Below, one piece after another: positions 42,677 through 50,280 of a stretch of 64,000 nt of DNA. The stretch is from Flavobacterium sp. I3-2 (GTDB taxonomy: Bacteria; Bacteroidota; Bacteroidia; Flavobacteriales; Flavobacteriaceae), in contig NZ_CP058306.1 of assembly GCF_013389595.1 (NCBI RefSeq), forward strand, positions 1,054,001-1,118,000, in the 5' to 3' direction. The translations under genes and the position numbers were made by a program. Positions within the stretch are counted from its first letter, which is position 1, and each line of letters starts with the position of its first letter. The notes under the pieces are model-generated. The model saw only the letters and a list, made by a program, of their open reading frames with translations, ran no database searches and was not told where the DNA came from.

Positions 42677-43525
42677 TTATTTTAAGTTTTTTAAAAAATA
42701 AACATGTGAAGAATACTCTTTTGATGATTTTCCTTTCAAGTTGGAAAGTAAGCCAACATAAAAAGCACGAAATGGATTCATCTTACCTGTTTTGTATTTC
42801 TCGGATAAAAGTGAAACATAAAAACTATCGAAATACATCGGTTTAATATGTATCAACTCCATCTGATAATTTTTAAATATTTTTTTTATCGCAGTTTTGC
42901 TAAAATGCCAAAGATGTCTAGGTACATCGTAAGCTGCCCAATCTGATTTATAAAATTGCGCATCGTACGATTTAAAATTAGGAACAGCAATAATTAAAAT
43001 TCCATTTGGTTTAAGTAAACTTTTAATTTGTTTGATTTGTTTATCTAAATCTAGAACGTGCTCCAAAACATGCCACATGGTAATTACATCGAAAGTATGT
43101 TTTTCAAAAGAATCTAAATCATCAATAAGATTTATATTTTTAGATTTTGAAATGGCTTTAGCTTTTTCATTAGGTTCAAAACCGAATACCTTCCATCCTT
43201 CTTGATTTGCACGAAATAAAAAATCACCAGTTCCACATCCGATGTCTAAAATTTTTTGAATGTTTGAATGCTTACTTTTAATCCAACCTATTTTATCATT
43301 TAAGGTTTTCTTCTTTACCAACTGATAAACCTTTTCAAATAAATTACGCGTTCCATCAGTATGAGAAATATAATCTTCACTTTCGTAATATTTACCTAAT
43401 TCATTTAATTCTGGAAAAGGCATCGTTTTTAATAAATCATATTCTGAATCTAAATACAAATCAAATTTTTCTTTGGAAACGGAGTAATCTTTTACTTGGA
43501 TTATTTTCTTATCGAAATGAAACAT
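42677..43525 (-). CDS. Class I SAM-dependent methyltransferase
   Basis: The 282-aa protein has the SAM-binding motif ILDIGCGTGDFLFRANQEG at about residue 92, then FGFEPNEKAKAIS and VITMWHVLEHVLDLDKQI, and a C-terminal part PRHLWHFSKTAIKKIF. This combination is common in methyltransferases acting on polysaccharide or lipid precursors, but the substrate cannot be told. It stands alone beside the 13-bp repeat region. Confidence 0.85.
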   Translation of the reverse strand: MFHFDKKIIQVKDYSVSKEKFDLYLDSEYDLLKTMPFPELNELGKYYESEDYISHTDGTRNLFEKVYQLVKKKTLNDKIGWIKSKHSNIQKILDIGCGTGDFLFRANQEGWKVFGFEPNEKAKAISKSKNINLIDDLDSFEKHTFDVITMWHVLEHVLDLDKQIKQIKSLLKPNGILIIAVPNFKSYDAQFYKSDWAAYDVPRHLWHFSKTAIKKIFKNYQMELIHIKPMYFDSFYVSLLSEKYKTGKMNPFRAFYVGLLSNLKGKSSKEYSSHVYFLKNLK

Positions 43526-43737
43526 ACTATTTTTTAAGTTTTTTTATCGTTTGGAGTGTTCGAAATTACTATATTTAAAACATGATTTCTAATAAAAATA
43601 GATAATTTTTAAAAGTTTTTTAATCTTCTTCCCAATTTATTTTTTACTCTTTCGTTTGGATTTCTATTAAAATTAAAAAATCATCGAACTAGGAAAGAGT
43701 TTTAAATTTTAGCAAAGTTACTACCTTGTAAAATAAA

Positions 43738-44108
43738 ATAATTCTTAAAATTCGTTCTTGAAATTCGTTCTTGAAATTCGTTCTTGAAATTCGTTCTTGA
43801 AATTCGTTCTTGAAATTCGTTATTGAAATTCGTTATTGAAATTCGTTATTGAAATTCGTTATTGAAATTCGTTATTGAAATTCGTTATTGAAATTCGTTA
43901 TTGAAATTCGTTTTGGAGATTCGTTCTTGAAATTCGTTCTTGAAATTCGTTCTTGAAATTCGTTATTAAAATTCGTTATTAAAATTCGTTATTGAAATTC
44001 TTTCTTGAAATACATACTTGAAATACATACTTGAAATACATACTTGAAATACATACTTGAAATACATACTTGAAATACATACTTGAAATACATACTTGAA
44101 ATTTATTT
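43738..44108. repeat. 13-bp tandem repeat array, block 1 (about 28 units)
   Basis: Head-to-tail 13-mers occur in sub-blocks: CTTGAAATTCGTT (from about 43756), ATTGAAATTCGTT (about 43820-43905), a short return of the first type, then CTTGAAATACATA (about 43997-44100). The period is exactly 13 throughout, with only point differences between units. Confidence 0.95.
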
Positions 44109-44144
44109 AAACATACGTAATAGAAAATATTATTAAAACTATCT

Positions 44145-44177
44145 AACTCCGACAAAGTTTTGAACTCTGTCGGAGTT
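44145..44177 (+). terminator. Hairpin in the spacer between the two repeat blocks
   Basis: AACTCCGACAAAG pairs with CTCTGTCGGAGTT (one mismatch) across a 7-nt loop. GCTTTTTAT follows on the plus strand. It has the form of a plus-strand intrinsic terminator, but no gene precedes it. It is the most GC-rich element in this region. Confidence 0.6.
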
Positions 44178-44200
44178 GCTTTTTATATAAATATAAAATC

Positions 44201-45042
44201 ATTCTTGAAATTCATTTTGAAGATTCGTTCTTGAAATTCGTTCTTGAAATTCGTTCTTGAAATTCGTTCTTGAAATTCGTTCTTGAAATTCGTTCTTGAA
44301 ATTCGTTCTTGAAATTCGTTCTTGAAATTCGTTCTTGAAATTCGTTCTTGAAATTCTTTTTTGATATTCGTTTTGGATATTCGTTTTGGATATTCTTTCT
44401 TGATATTCTTTCTTGATATTCTTTCTTGATATTCTTTCTTGATATTCTTTCTTGATATTCTTTCTTGATATTCTTTCTTGATATTCTTTCTTGATATTCT
44501 TTCTTGATATTCTTTCTTGATATTCTTTCTTGATATTCTTTCTTGATATTCGTTCTTGATATTCGTTCTTGATATTCTTTCTTGATATTCTTTCTTGATA
44601 TTCTTTCTTGATATTCTTTCTTGATATTCTTTCTTGATATTCTTTCTTGATATTCGTTTTGGATATTCTTTCTTGATATTCGTTCTTGAAATTCGTTCTT
44701 AATATTCGTTCTTGATATTCGTTCTTGATATTCGTTTTGGATATTCGTTTTGGATATTCTTTTTGGATATTCTTTTTGGATATTCTTTTTGGATATTCTT
44801 TTTGGATATTCTTTTTGGATATTCTTTTTGGATATTCTTTTTGGATATTCTTTTTGGATATTCTTTTTGGATATTCTTTTTGGATATTCTTTTTGGATAT
44901 TCTTTTTGGATATTCTTTTTGGATATTCTTTTTGGATATTCTTTTTGGATATTCTTTTTGGATATTCTTTTTGGATATTCTTTTTGGATATTCTTTTTGG
45001 AGATTCGTTTTAGAGATTCGTTTTAGAGATTCGTTCTTGAAA
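44201..45042. repeat. 13-bp tandem repeat array, block 2 (about 64 units)
   Basis: The same 13-bp period continues in homogenised sub-blocks: CTTGAAATTCGTT (about ten units from 44222), CTTGATATTCTTT (about twenty units, 44396-44660), a mixed part, and TTTGGATATTCTT (about nineteen units, 44740-45000), ending in TAGAGATTCG variants. Because 13 is not divisible by 3 and the units carry no stop codon, all plus-strand frames stay open across the last sub-block. Confidence 0.95.
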
Positions 45043-45134
45043 TACTTTTCTACACAAATCCACTATTCTATTTCCAAAACAAAAGATATAAAAAAACCTC
45101 AAAATGTAAGTTTCGAGGTTTAAAATTTTATAGA

Positions 45135-45150
45135 TGTTTCACGTGGAACA
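45135..45150. promoter_or_regulatory. parS: parS-like ParB binding site 1
   Basis: TGTTTCACGTGGAACA differs from the widely conserved parS palindrome TGTTTCACGTGAAACA at one position. It abuts the mnmG stop codon. ParB bound at parS loads SMC and directs origin segregation. parA and parB are not in the window. Confidence 0.85.
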
Positions 45151-47028
45151 TTATCTTCCCATGTGAATTAATAGGATTGAAATATCTGATGGAGCTACTC
45201 CACTAATTCGTGAAGCTTGTGAAATCGTAACTGGACGAATCTTTTTAAGCTTTTCACGAGCTTCAAAGCTCATAGATTTTATCTTATCGTAATCAAAATT
45301 TTCAGGAATTTTTACATCTTCTAAACGTGTAAGTTTATCAGCATTTTGCTTTTCCTTTTCGATATATCCAGAATACTTAACTTGAATTTCAGCTTGTTCA
45401 ATAATTTCTTGGTCTAAATTATTTTCTTGAATATAATCTTGAACTTTATCAAACTTCAACATATCTTCTAATTCAATTTGAGGACGAGAAAAAACCTTAA
45501 ACATTTTATCAGGTTGAACCATCGGAGCAGAACCTTTTGCTTCTAAAATAGGATTTGCTTCTTTTGTTTTAACTGAAGTTTCTTTAAAGAATTGAACAAA
45601 TTTATCAGATTCATCTCGTTTATATTCCATACGTTTTAAACGAGAATCCGAAGCTAAACCAATCGCATGTGATTTTGGAGTTAATCTAAAATCAGCATTA
45701 TCTTGACGAAGTAATGTTCGATATTCTGCTCGAGAAGTAAACATTCGATAAGGTTCTTCTGTACCTTTTGTAATCAAATCATCAATTAAAACACCAATAT
45801 AAGCTTCATCTCTTTTTAAAATAAACGGCTCTTTTTCTTGAACTTTTAAAGCAGCGTTTATTCCAGCCATCAACCCTTGAGCAGCTGCTTCTTCATAACC
45901 GGTAGTTCCGTTAATCTGTCCTGCAAAATACAATCCAAAAACCAACTTCGTTTCTAACGTATGTCTTAATTGAGTTGGTGGAAAATAATCATATTCGATA
46001 GCATAACCAGCACGTAGAAATTTTACTTTTTCAAAACCAGCTACAGAACGTAAAGCTTTAAATTGAACATCTTCTGGAAGCGAAGTTGAAAAGCCGTTTA
46101 CATAAACTTCACAAGTTTGCCATCCTTCTGGTTCAACAAAAATTTGGTGACGTTCTTTATCAGCAAAACGATTAATCTTATCTTCAATTGACGGACAATA
46201 ACGTGGACCTAAACTTTTAATACGACCGTTAAACATTGGCGACCTATCGAAACCTTCACGTAATAAATCATGAACTTCATTTGACGTGTACGTCATGTGA
46301 CAAGAACATTGAACAGTTAAAGGTTTTGTAATATCTGAATATGAAAATTTAGCAGGATTGACATCACCAGGTTGTTCTTCCATTTTAGAATAATCTAAAC
46401 TACGACCATCAACTCGTGGAGGAGTTCCTGTTTTCATTCTTCCAGATTCGAAACCTACTTTAACTAAATCTTCCGTAATTCCAAAACTAGCACTCTCACC
46501 TGCTCTACCTCCACCGAATTGTTTTTCTCCGATATGAATCAAACCATTCAAAAAAGTACCATTTGTTAATACAACCGTTTTAGATTTTATCTCAATTCCT
46601 AAACTTGTACGAACACCTTTTACCACATGATTTTCGATTAAAATCCCAGAAACCATTTCTTGATAAAAATCTAAATTCGGAGTACCTTCTAACATCAAAC
46701 GCCAAGTTTCTGCAAAACGCATTCTATCAGATTGAACTCTTGGTGACCACATCGCTGGACCTTTAGATTGATTCAACATTTTAAACTGGATTGCAGTTTG
46801 ATCAGATACAATTCCAGAATAACCACCAAGTGCATCAATCTCTCGTACGATTTGACCTTTTGCAATTCCACCCATCGCAGGATTGCAACTCATTTGGGCG
46901 ATATTTTGTAAACTCATTGTAACCAATAAAGTTTTCATTCCCATATTTGCAGCAGCGGCAGCAGCTTCTGAACCTGCATGACCAGCGCCGACTACAATAA
47001 CATCATATTCTTCTTGAAATAAACTCAT
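45151..47028 (-). CDS. mnmG: tRNA uridine-5-carboxymethylaminomethyl synthesis enzyme MnmG (GidA)
   Basis: MnmG is an FAD enzyme that, with MnmE, modifies the wobble uridine of several tRNAs. The 625-aa protein has the FAD motif VIVVGAGHAGSEAAAAAANM at the N-terminus, the GidA signatures NPAMGGIAKGQIVREIDALG and QINGTTGYEEAAAQGLMAG, and RYCPSIEDKINRF. The C-terminal helical domain ends SRISGVAPSDISILLIH. parS-like sites sit directly before its start and directly after its stop. mnmG is next to the replication origin in many bacteria. Confidence 0.97.
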   Translation of the reverse strand: MSLFQEEYDVIVVGAGHAGSEAAAAAANMGMKTLLVTMSLQNIAQMSCNPAMGGIAKGQIVREIDALGGYSGIVSDQTAIQFKMLNQSKGPAMWSPRVQSDRMRFAETWRLMLEGTPNLDFYQEMVSGILIENHVVKGVRTSLGIEIKSKTVVLTNGTFLNGLIHIGEKQFGGGRAGESASFGITEDLVKVGFESGRMKTGTPPRVDGRSLDYSKMEEQPGDVNPAKFSYSDITKPLTVQCSCHMTYTSNEVHDLLREGFDRSPMFNGRIKSLGPRYCPSIEDKINRFADKERHQIFVEPEGWQTCEVYVNGFSTSLPEDVQFKALRSVAGFEKVKFLRAGYAIEYDYFPPTQLRHTLETKLVFGLYFAGQINGTTGYEEAAAQGLMAGINAALKVQEKEPFILKRDEAYIGVLIDDLITKGTEEPYRMFTSRAEYRTLLRQDNADFRLTPKSHAIGLASDSRLKRMEYKRDESDKFVQFFKETSVKTKEANPILEAKGSAPMVQPDKMFKVFSRPQIELEDMLKFDKVQDYIQENNLDQEIIEQAEIQVKYSGYIEKEKQNADKLTRLEDVKIPENFDYDKIKSMSFEAREKLKKIRPVTISQASRISGVAPSDISILLIHMGR

Positions 47029-47044
47029 TGTTCCACGTGAAACA
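47029..47044. promoter_or_regulatory. parS: parS-like ParB binding site 2
   Basis: TGTTCCACGTGAAACA lies immediately upstream of the mnmG ATG (47028). It matches the parS consensus with one change in the left half. Bound ParB could also affect translation or transcription of mnmG; that is speculative. Confidence 0.88.
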
Positions 47045-47071
47045 TTTAATTAATAATATAGAATTTATGGT

Positions 47072-47491
47072 TTATTGTTCCACGTGGAACATTCCCATTT
47101 TTTCGTTTTCCTTTTGTCGCATAAGATTAGAATCATCTTCTGACTTATCTTTGTAACCACAGTAGTGTAAAATACCATGAGACATTACGCGAAGTAGTTC
47201 CTTTTCGAAAGATACCTCGTATTCTTTGGCATTCTCTTTTACACGTTCAATTGATATAAAAATATCACCAGAAATTAAATTTCCAATAGTATAATCAAAA
47301 CTAATGATATCTGTTAGAGTATCGTGATCTAAATATTCCACATTGATTTTGTGTAAATATTCGTCATCACAAAAAATATAATTAACCTCACCTTCAGTAT
47401 AATCTTCAGATTCAATAATCGCTTCAATCCAAGCTTCATAATCTGATTCATTTTTTAACTCAAAGTCAGTTTCGTAATTAAAAGTGATCAT
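47072..47491 (-). CDS. ybeY: Endoribonuclease YbeY (rRNA maturation factor)
   Basis: YbeY is a metal-dependent endoribonuclease for 16S rRNA 3' end maturation and ribosome quality control. The 139-aa protein has the signature VMSHGILHYCGYKDKSEDD, with His residues for zinc, and the preceding LTDIISFDYTIG block. The last residues, MFHVEQ, are encoded by the third parS palindrome, so the gene end and the ParB site overlap. It lies 43 nt upstream of mnmG and forms an operon with it. Confidence 0.95.
   Translation of the reverse strand: MITFNYETDFELKNESDYEAWIEAIIESEDYTEGEVNYIFCDDEYLHKINVEYLDHDTLTDIISFDYTIGNLISGDIFISIERVKENAKEYEVSFEKELLRVMSHGILHYCGYKDKSEDDSNLMRQKENEKMGMFHVEQ
47076..47091. promoter_or_regulatory. 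parS: parS-like ParB binding site 3 (perfect palindrome inside ybeY)
   Basis: TGTTCCACGTGGAACA is a perfect 16-bp palindrome of the parS type. It sits in the last codons of ybeY (FHVEQ), 31 nt from site 2. Confidence 0.9.
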
Positions 47492-47516
47492 TTATATATA
47501 AAAATTAAAATACTTA

Positions 47517-47524
47517 CAAAGGTA
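47517..47524 (-). promoter_or_regulatory. -7 box of the ybeY-mnmG operon
   Basis: The minus strand reads TACCTTTG, an exact TAnnTTTG box, 26 nt before the ybeY start. No TTG is present at the usual spacing. Confidence 0.5.
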
Positions 47525-48015
47525 AAACAGAAAAATCTTAAATAATATTAAAAAAAAAATAAAAATTATTATGTAACAAACTGAAATTCAGTATATTGAT
47601 AAATTATAAACATCAAAACTATATAAGTATTAATAAAATAAAGCTAATTTTTAAAAAGTAACGTCTTATAAATCGCATATTTGAGATTTAAATGTAAAAC
47701 ATATCGAATATTAAAAATATAAGCGATTCTCATCAATCAAAATAAAAATTGAATTACGATTTTATTTTAATTTCAAAACTTGTTATCAACATATATATTT
47801 AATAAAAGAAAAAATATTTTTAAAAAATTAAATTCTTCTTTCTTTATATTGTTTGTTAATATCTACAATAATTTTTTTTAAAGTTACTTGATTTTAAAGT
47901 TATCATTTGATATCAACAAATTCTTATTTATTAATTTGTTTTATTACAAAGGATTATAAATGTTATCAACAATTGTGTTTTTATTTTTTAATATAAAATA
48001 TTTAATAAGTTACTT

Positions 48016-48044
48016 TGTGAATAATTGTTGATAACTGTGAGTAA
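48016..48044 (-). promoter_or_regulatory. Triple DnaA-box array in 10-bp phase
   Basis: Three minus-strand 9-mers follow each other with 1-nt gaps: TTATTCACA (48024-48016), TTATCAACA (48034-48026) and TTACTCACA (48044-48036). Their starts are exactly 10 bp apart, so the boxes face the same side of the helix, as expected for ordered DnaA filament assembly. Confidence 0.75.
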
Positions 48045-48294
48045 CTATCTCATAAACCAAAAATATTTTTATCATAAATAAATTTGTTTATTAAGATTCA
48101 ATTCTTGTATTGTAAATTTTTTTGAATAACATAGTAAAAGTTTGTCTTTTTTATTTTTAGTTATTAACATTTTTATTACATTATTAATTAATTGATAATC
48201 AATAATTTAAGTTTTTAAATTAACATAATATTTTATTAAAATATAACCTATTGATAACGAATAATTTACATACTAATTTTATATAATAAACACC

Positions 48295-48891
48295 ATGAGA
48301 AAATTATTTTTATGCCTTTTTTTGATTTTAAGTTCGCTAATGCAAGCACAAAAATTTAAAAATGAAAAAGGTGATTTAAATTTTTTAAAAGGAACAACAG
48401 AAATGAATGTGATTTTTAAATACGATAATCTTCGTTTAATGAAAGAAAATTATACCGAAGAAGAATATATCAAATCACACAAAAGTAATTTAAATGAAAA
48501 AGAAAAAGGTTTAGGTGAAATTTGGATTCATCAGTGGAATAATGCAAAAAGTCAAGTTTGGGAGCCTAAATTTTTACTTTTATTAAATAAGTATTCAAAT
48601 AAAAAAATAACGTATCAATTAAACGATTCTAGTGCTAAATACACCATGATTATTGATGTTGTTTGGTTATATCCAGGTTGGGATGCTTTTATGATGAAAC
48701 AACCTGCAAAAGTGACTACCAAAATTCAAATTGTTGATACAAACGATTTGCAAAATGTACTTTACGAAGTTGAAAGTATTGAAGCTCCGGGAAATCAATT
48801 TGGAAGTAATTTTAATAACGAAACGCGTTTAGGAGAAGGTTTTGCAAAAACAGCCAAATCGTTATCTAAAAAGATAAATAAGTTTTTATAA
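48295..48891 (+). CDS. Hypothetical exported protein
   Basis: The 198-aa protein has a signal peptide (MRKLFLCLFLILSSLMQAQ), so it is exported. The mature part contains VIFKYDNLRLMKENYTEEE, WIHQWNNAKSQVWEPKF, IIDVVWLYPGWDAFMM and a C-terminal GEGFAKTAKSLSKKINKFL. I do not recognise a functional family; proteins of this look are common in Flavobacteriaceae. It is the first gene to the right of the origin candidate and a single-gene unit. Its closing terminator is shared with the convergent oxidoreductase gene. Confidence 0.8.
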   Translation: MRKLFLCLFLILSSLMQAQKFKNEKGDLNFLKGTTEMNVIFKYDNLRLMKENYTEEEYIKSHKSNLNEKEKGLGEIWIHQWNNAKSQVWEPKFLLLLNKYSNKKITYQLNDSSAKYTMIIDVVWLYPGWDAFMMKQPAKVTTKIQIVDTNDLQNVLYEVESIEAPGNQFGSNFNNETRLGEGFAKTAKSLSKKINKFL

Positions 48892-48892
48892 A

Positions 48893-48921
48893 AAAAGAGA
48901 ATCTATTACAGATTCTCTTTT
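48893..48921. terminator. Bidirectional terminator between convergent genes
   Basis: A 12-bp perfect stem (AAAAGAGAATCT / AGATTCTCTTTT) has a 5-nt loop and A/T runs on both sides. It overlaps the end of the halogenase-like gene. Confidence 0.9.
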
Positions 48922-50171
48922 GCTTCTCGCTCCATTTTAATTAAATGAGCCATATTTTTTATCAAGTTATCATGTTTAGCTACAAACGGATTTGTTTTGT
49001 CCCAAACGTAACCTGCTAAAACCGAACATATTTTTTGTTTTACATCTGGATTTTCAGGTTGATGATAAAATAATTCTTGTAAATTGCCTGTGTACCATTC
49101 TCTAACATAAGTTGTAAAAACAGCGATTCCATATTTCATATAATCGGCATATTCAGTTTCCCAATCAACAATTTCACCTTTAATTTCTCGTTCAGCTAAT
49201 TTCGCAGCAAGCATTCCAGATTCGGTTGCAAAACAAACTCCTGACGAAAATACTGGGTCCAAAAATTCAGAACTATTTCCTGTTAAAGCAAATCCATCTC
49301 CATATAAATTTTTTACAGCTGCCGAATAATTAGTTAATTTTTTAGGTTCAAAAATAAAAGGTACATTTCCAAAACGTTTGATGTAATAATCAGATAATTG
49401 AATCGCATTTTCTAAGGCTTCTTTTGTATCTTGATTTTCAGATAAACCATTAATAAACTCAGTTGGACCAACAATTCCTACACTTGTATTTCCGTTAGAA
49501 AACGGAATAACCCATAACCAAACTTGAGTTTCTAAAATATCAAAAGAAATTAATGTTCCTTCTTCTCCTTCAGGACGATTAACATCTTTTACATGAGAAA
49601 AAATGGCTGAATGCGGATTTAATTTTGATGGTTCATCTAAATCTAATAACCTTGGTAAAACACGACCATAACCACTTGCATCAATTAAAAATTTAGCTTT
49701 GATTTGCTTTAGATTTCCATTTTTATCTTTAACAACTGTTGTTGATTCTTTACCTTCAAAACTTACAGAAATAACTTCGGTTTCAAATTCTAAATCAACA
49801 CCTTTACGTTTCATTTCTTGAGTGATTTCAAAATCAAAATCAGCACGCGGAATTTGCCAAGTCCAATCCCAACCTTCTCCGTATTTGTTACTAAAATCAA
49901 AAACACAGATTTCTTTTCCGCGAATAAATCGAGCACCTTTTTTCTTTTCAAAACCTTGTTTATCTAAATGATCGAATAATCCGGCTTCATTAAAATGATC
50001 CATTACTCTCGGAATTAAACTTTCACCAACAACAATTCTAGGAAAATTTGTTTTTTCGACAACTTTCACCTTCACTCCCTGATTATGTAGATAAGAAGAA
50101 GCAACGGCACCAGAAGGTCCTGCTCCAATAATTAAAACTTCTACAAATTCTGTTGTCATATTTTGATTCAT
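48906..50171 (-). CDS. FAD-dependent halogenase-like oxidoreductase
   Basis: The 421-aa flavoprotein has the FAD motif IIGAGPSGAVASSYL near residue 14, then VVGESLIPRVMDHF, similar to the VGExxIP block of flavin-dependent halogenases. There is a Lys in FEKKKGARFIRG where those enzymes keep their active-site Lys. The WxWxIP motif occurs as VWLWVIPFSNGNTSVGIVG (and again as DWTWQIP). An FAD/ribityl site GDGFALTGNSSEFLDPVFSS follows. Together these favour a flavin-dependent halogenase or close relative over a geranylgeranyl reductase. It is divergent from the ammonia-lyase gene at the edge of the pigment cluster; chlorinated flexirubins are known. The start may be 50171 or 50159. Confidence 0.7.
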   Translation of the reverse strand: MNQNMTTEFVEVLIIGAGPSGAVASSYLHNQGVKVKVVEKTNFPRIVVGESLIPRVMDHFNEAGLFDHLDKQGFEKKKGARFIRGKEICVFDFSNKYGEGWDWTWQIPRADFDFEITQEMKRKGVDLEFETEVISVSFEGKESTTVVKDKNGNLKQIKAKFLIDASGYGRVLPRLLDLDEPSKLNPHSAIFSHVKDVNRPEGEEGTLISFDILETQVWLWVIPFSNGNTSVGIVGPTEFINGLSENQDTKEALENAIQLSDYYIKRFGNVPFIFEPKKLTNYSAAVKNLYGDGFALTGNSSEFLDPVFSSGVCFATESGMLAAKLAEREIKGEIVDWETEYADYMKYGIAVFTTYVREWYTGNLQELFYHQPENPDVKQKICSVLAGYVWDKTNPFVAKHDNLIKNMAHLIKMEREAKENL

Positions 50172-50196
50172 AGTACGTTAAATTGTATTAAATTTG
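50163..50196 (+). promoter_or_regulatory. Promoter of the flexirubin cluster
   Basis: TTG (50163-50165), 23 nt, then TAAATTTG (50189-50196) fits TTG-N17-23-TAnnTTTG. It is 84 nt upstream of the ammonia-lyase start and overlaps the 5' end of the divergent halogenase-like gene. Confidence 0.6.
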
Positions 50197-50280
50197 TCCA
50201 AATATTTTATATCAAAATTATAGATAATATTAATATTAATTTACAATAAACTAGATTTATTTTCAACTAATAAAACATTA

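Larger units (their letters stand above)
43526..45134. other. 1.6-kb intergenic region filled with 13-bp repeats
   Basis: The gene-free stretch lies between the methyltransferase gene and the parS site after mnmG. It holds A/T-rich unique sequence (43526-43737), the first repeat block, a unique spacer with a hairpin (44109-44200), the second repeat block and 90 nt of unique sequence. No tRNA or credible gene is seen. Confidence 0.85.
47492..48294. other. oriC: Candidate replication origin (oriC)
   Basis: This is an 803-bp extremely A/T-rich stretch without genes. DnaA-box-like 9-mers are: TTATCAACA at 47783-47791 and 47963-47971 (plus) and at 48026-48034 (minus); ATATCAACA at 47910-47918; TTATTCACA at 48016-48024 (minus, exact TTATNCACA); TTACTCACA at 48036-48044 (minus); TTATTAACA at 48161-48169; and TTATCAATA at 48249-48257 (minus). 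Long pure A/T runs around 47530-47580 and 48170-48245 could serve as unwinding elements. It lies next to ybeY-mnmG and three parS sites, and gene orientation diverges from it. dnaA is not in the window, but Bacteroidota origins need not be next to it. The call is strong inference, not proof. Confidence 0.78.

Noticed and set aside
43738..45042. CRISPR array
   Set aside because: The 13-bp units are directly adjacent with no unique spacers, are too short, and no cas genes are present.
44712..45123. Three overlapping plus-strand open frames encoding LDILFGYSFWIFF-type repeats
   Set aside because: They result from a stop-free 13-bp tandem repeat: all three frames are open over the same stretch and translate to the same 13-residue cycle shifted. 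No start region, no unique domain.
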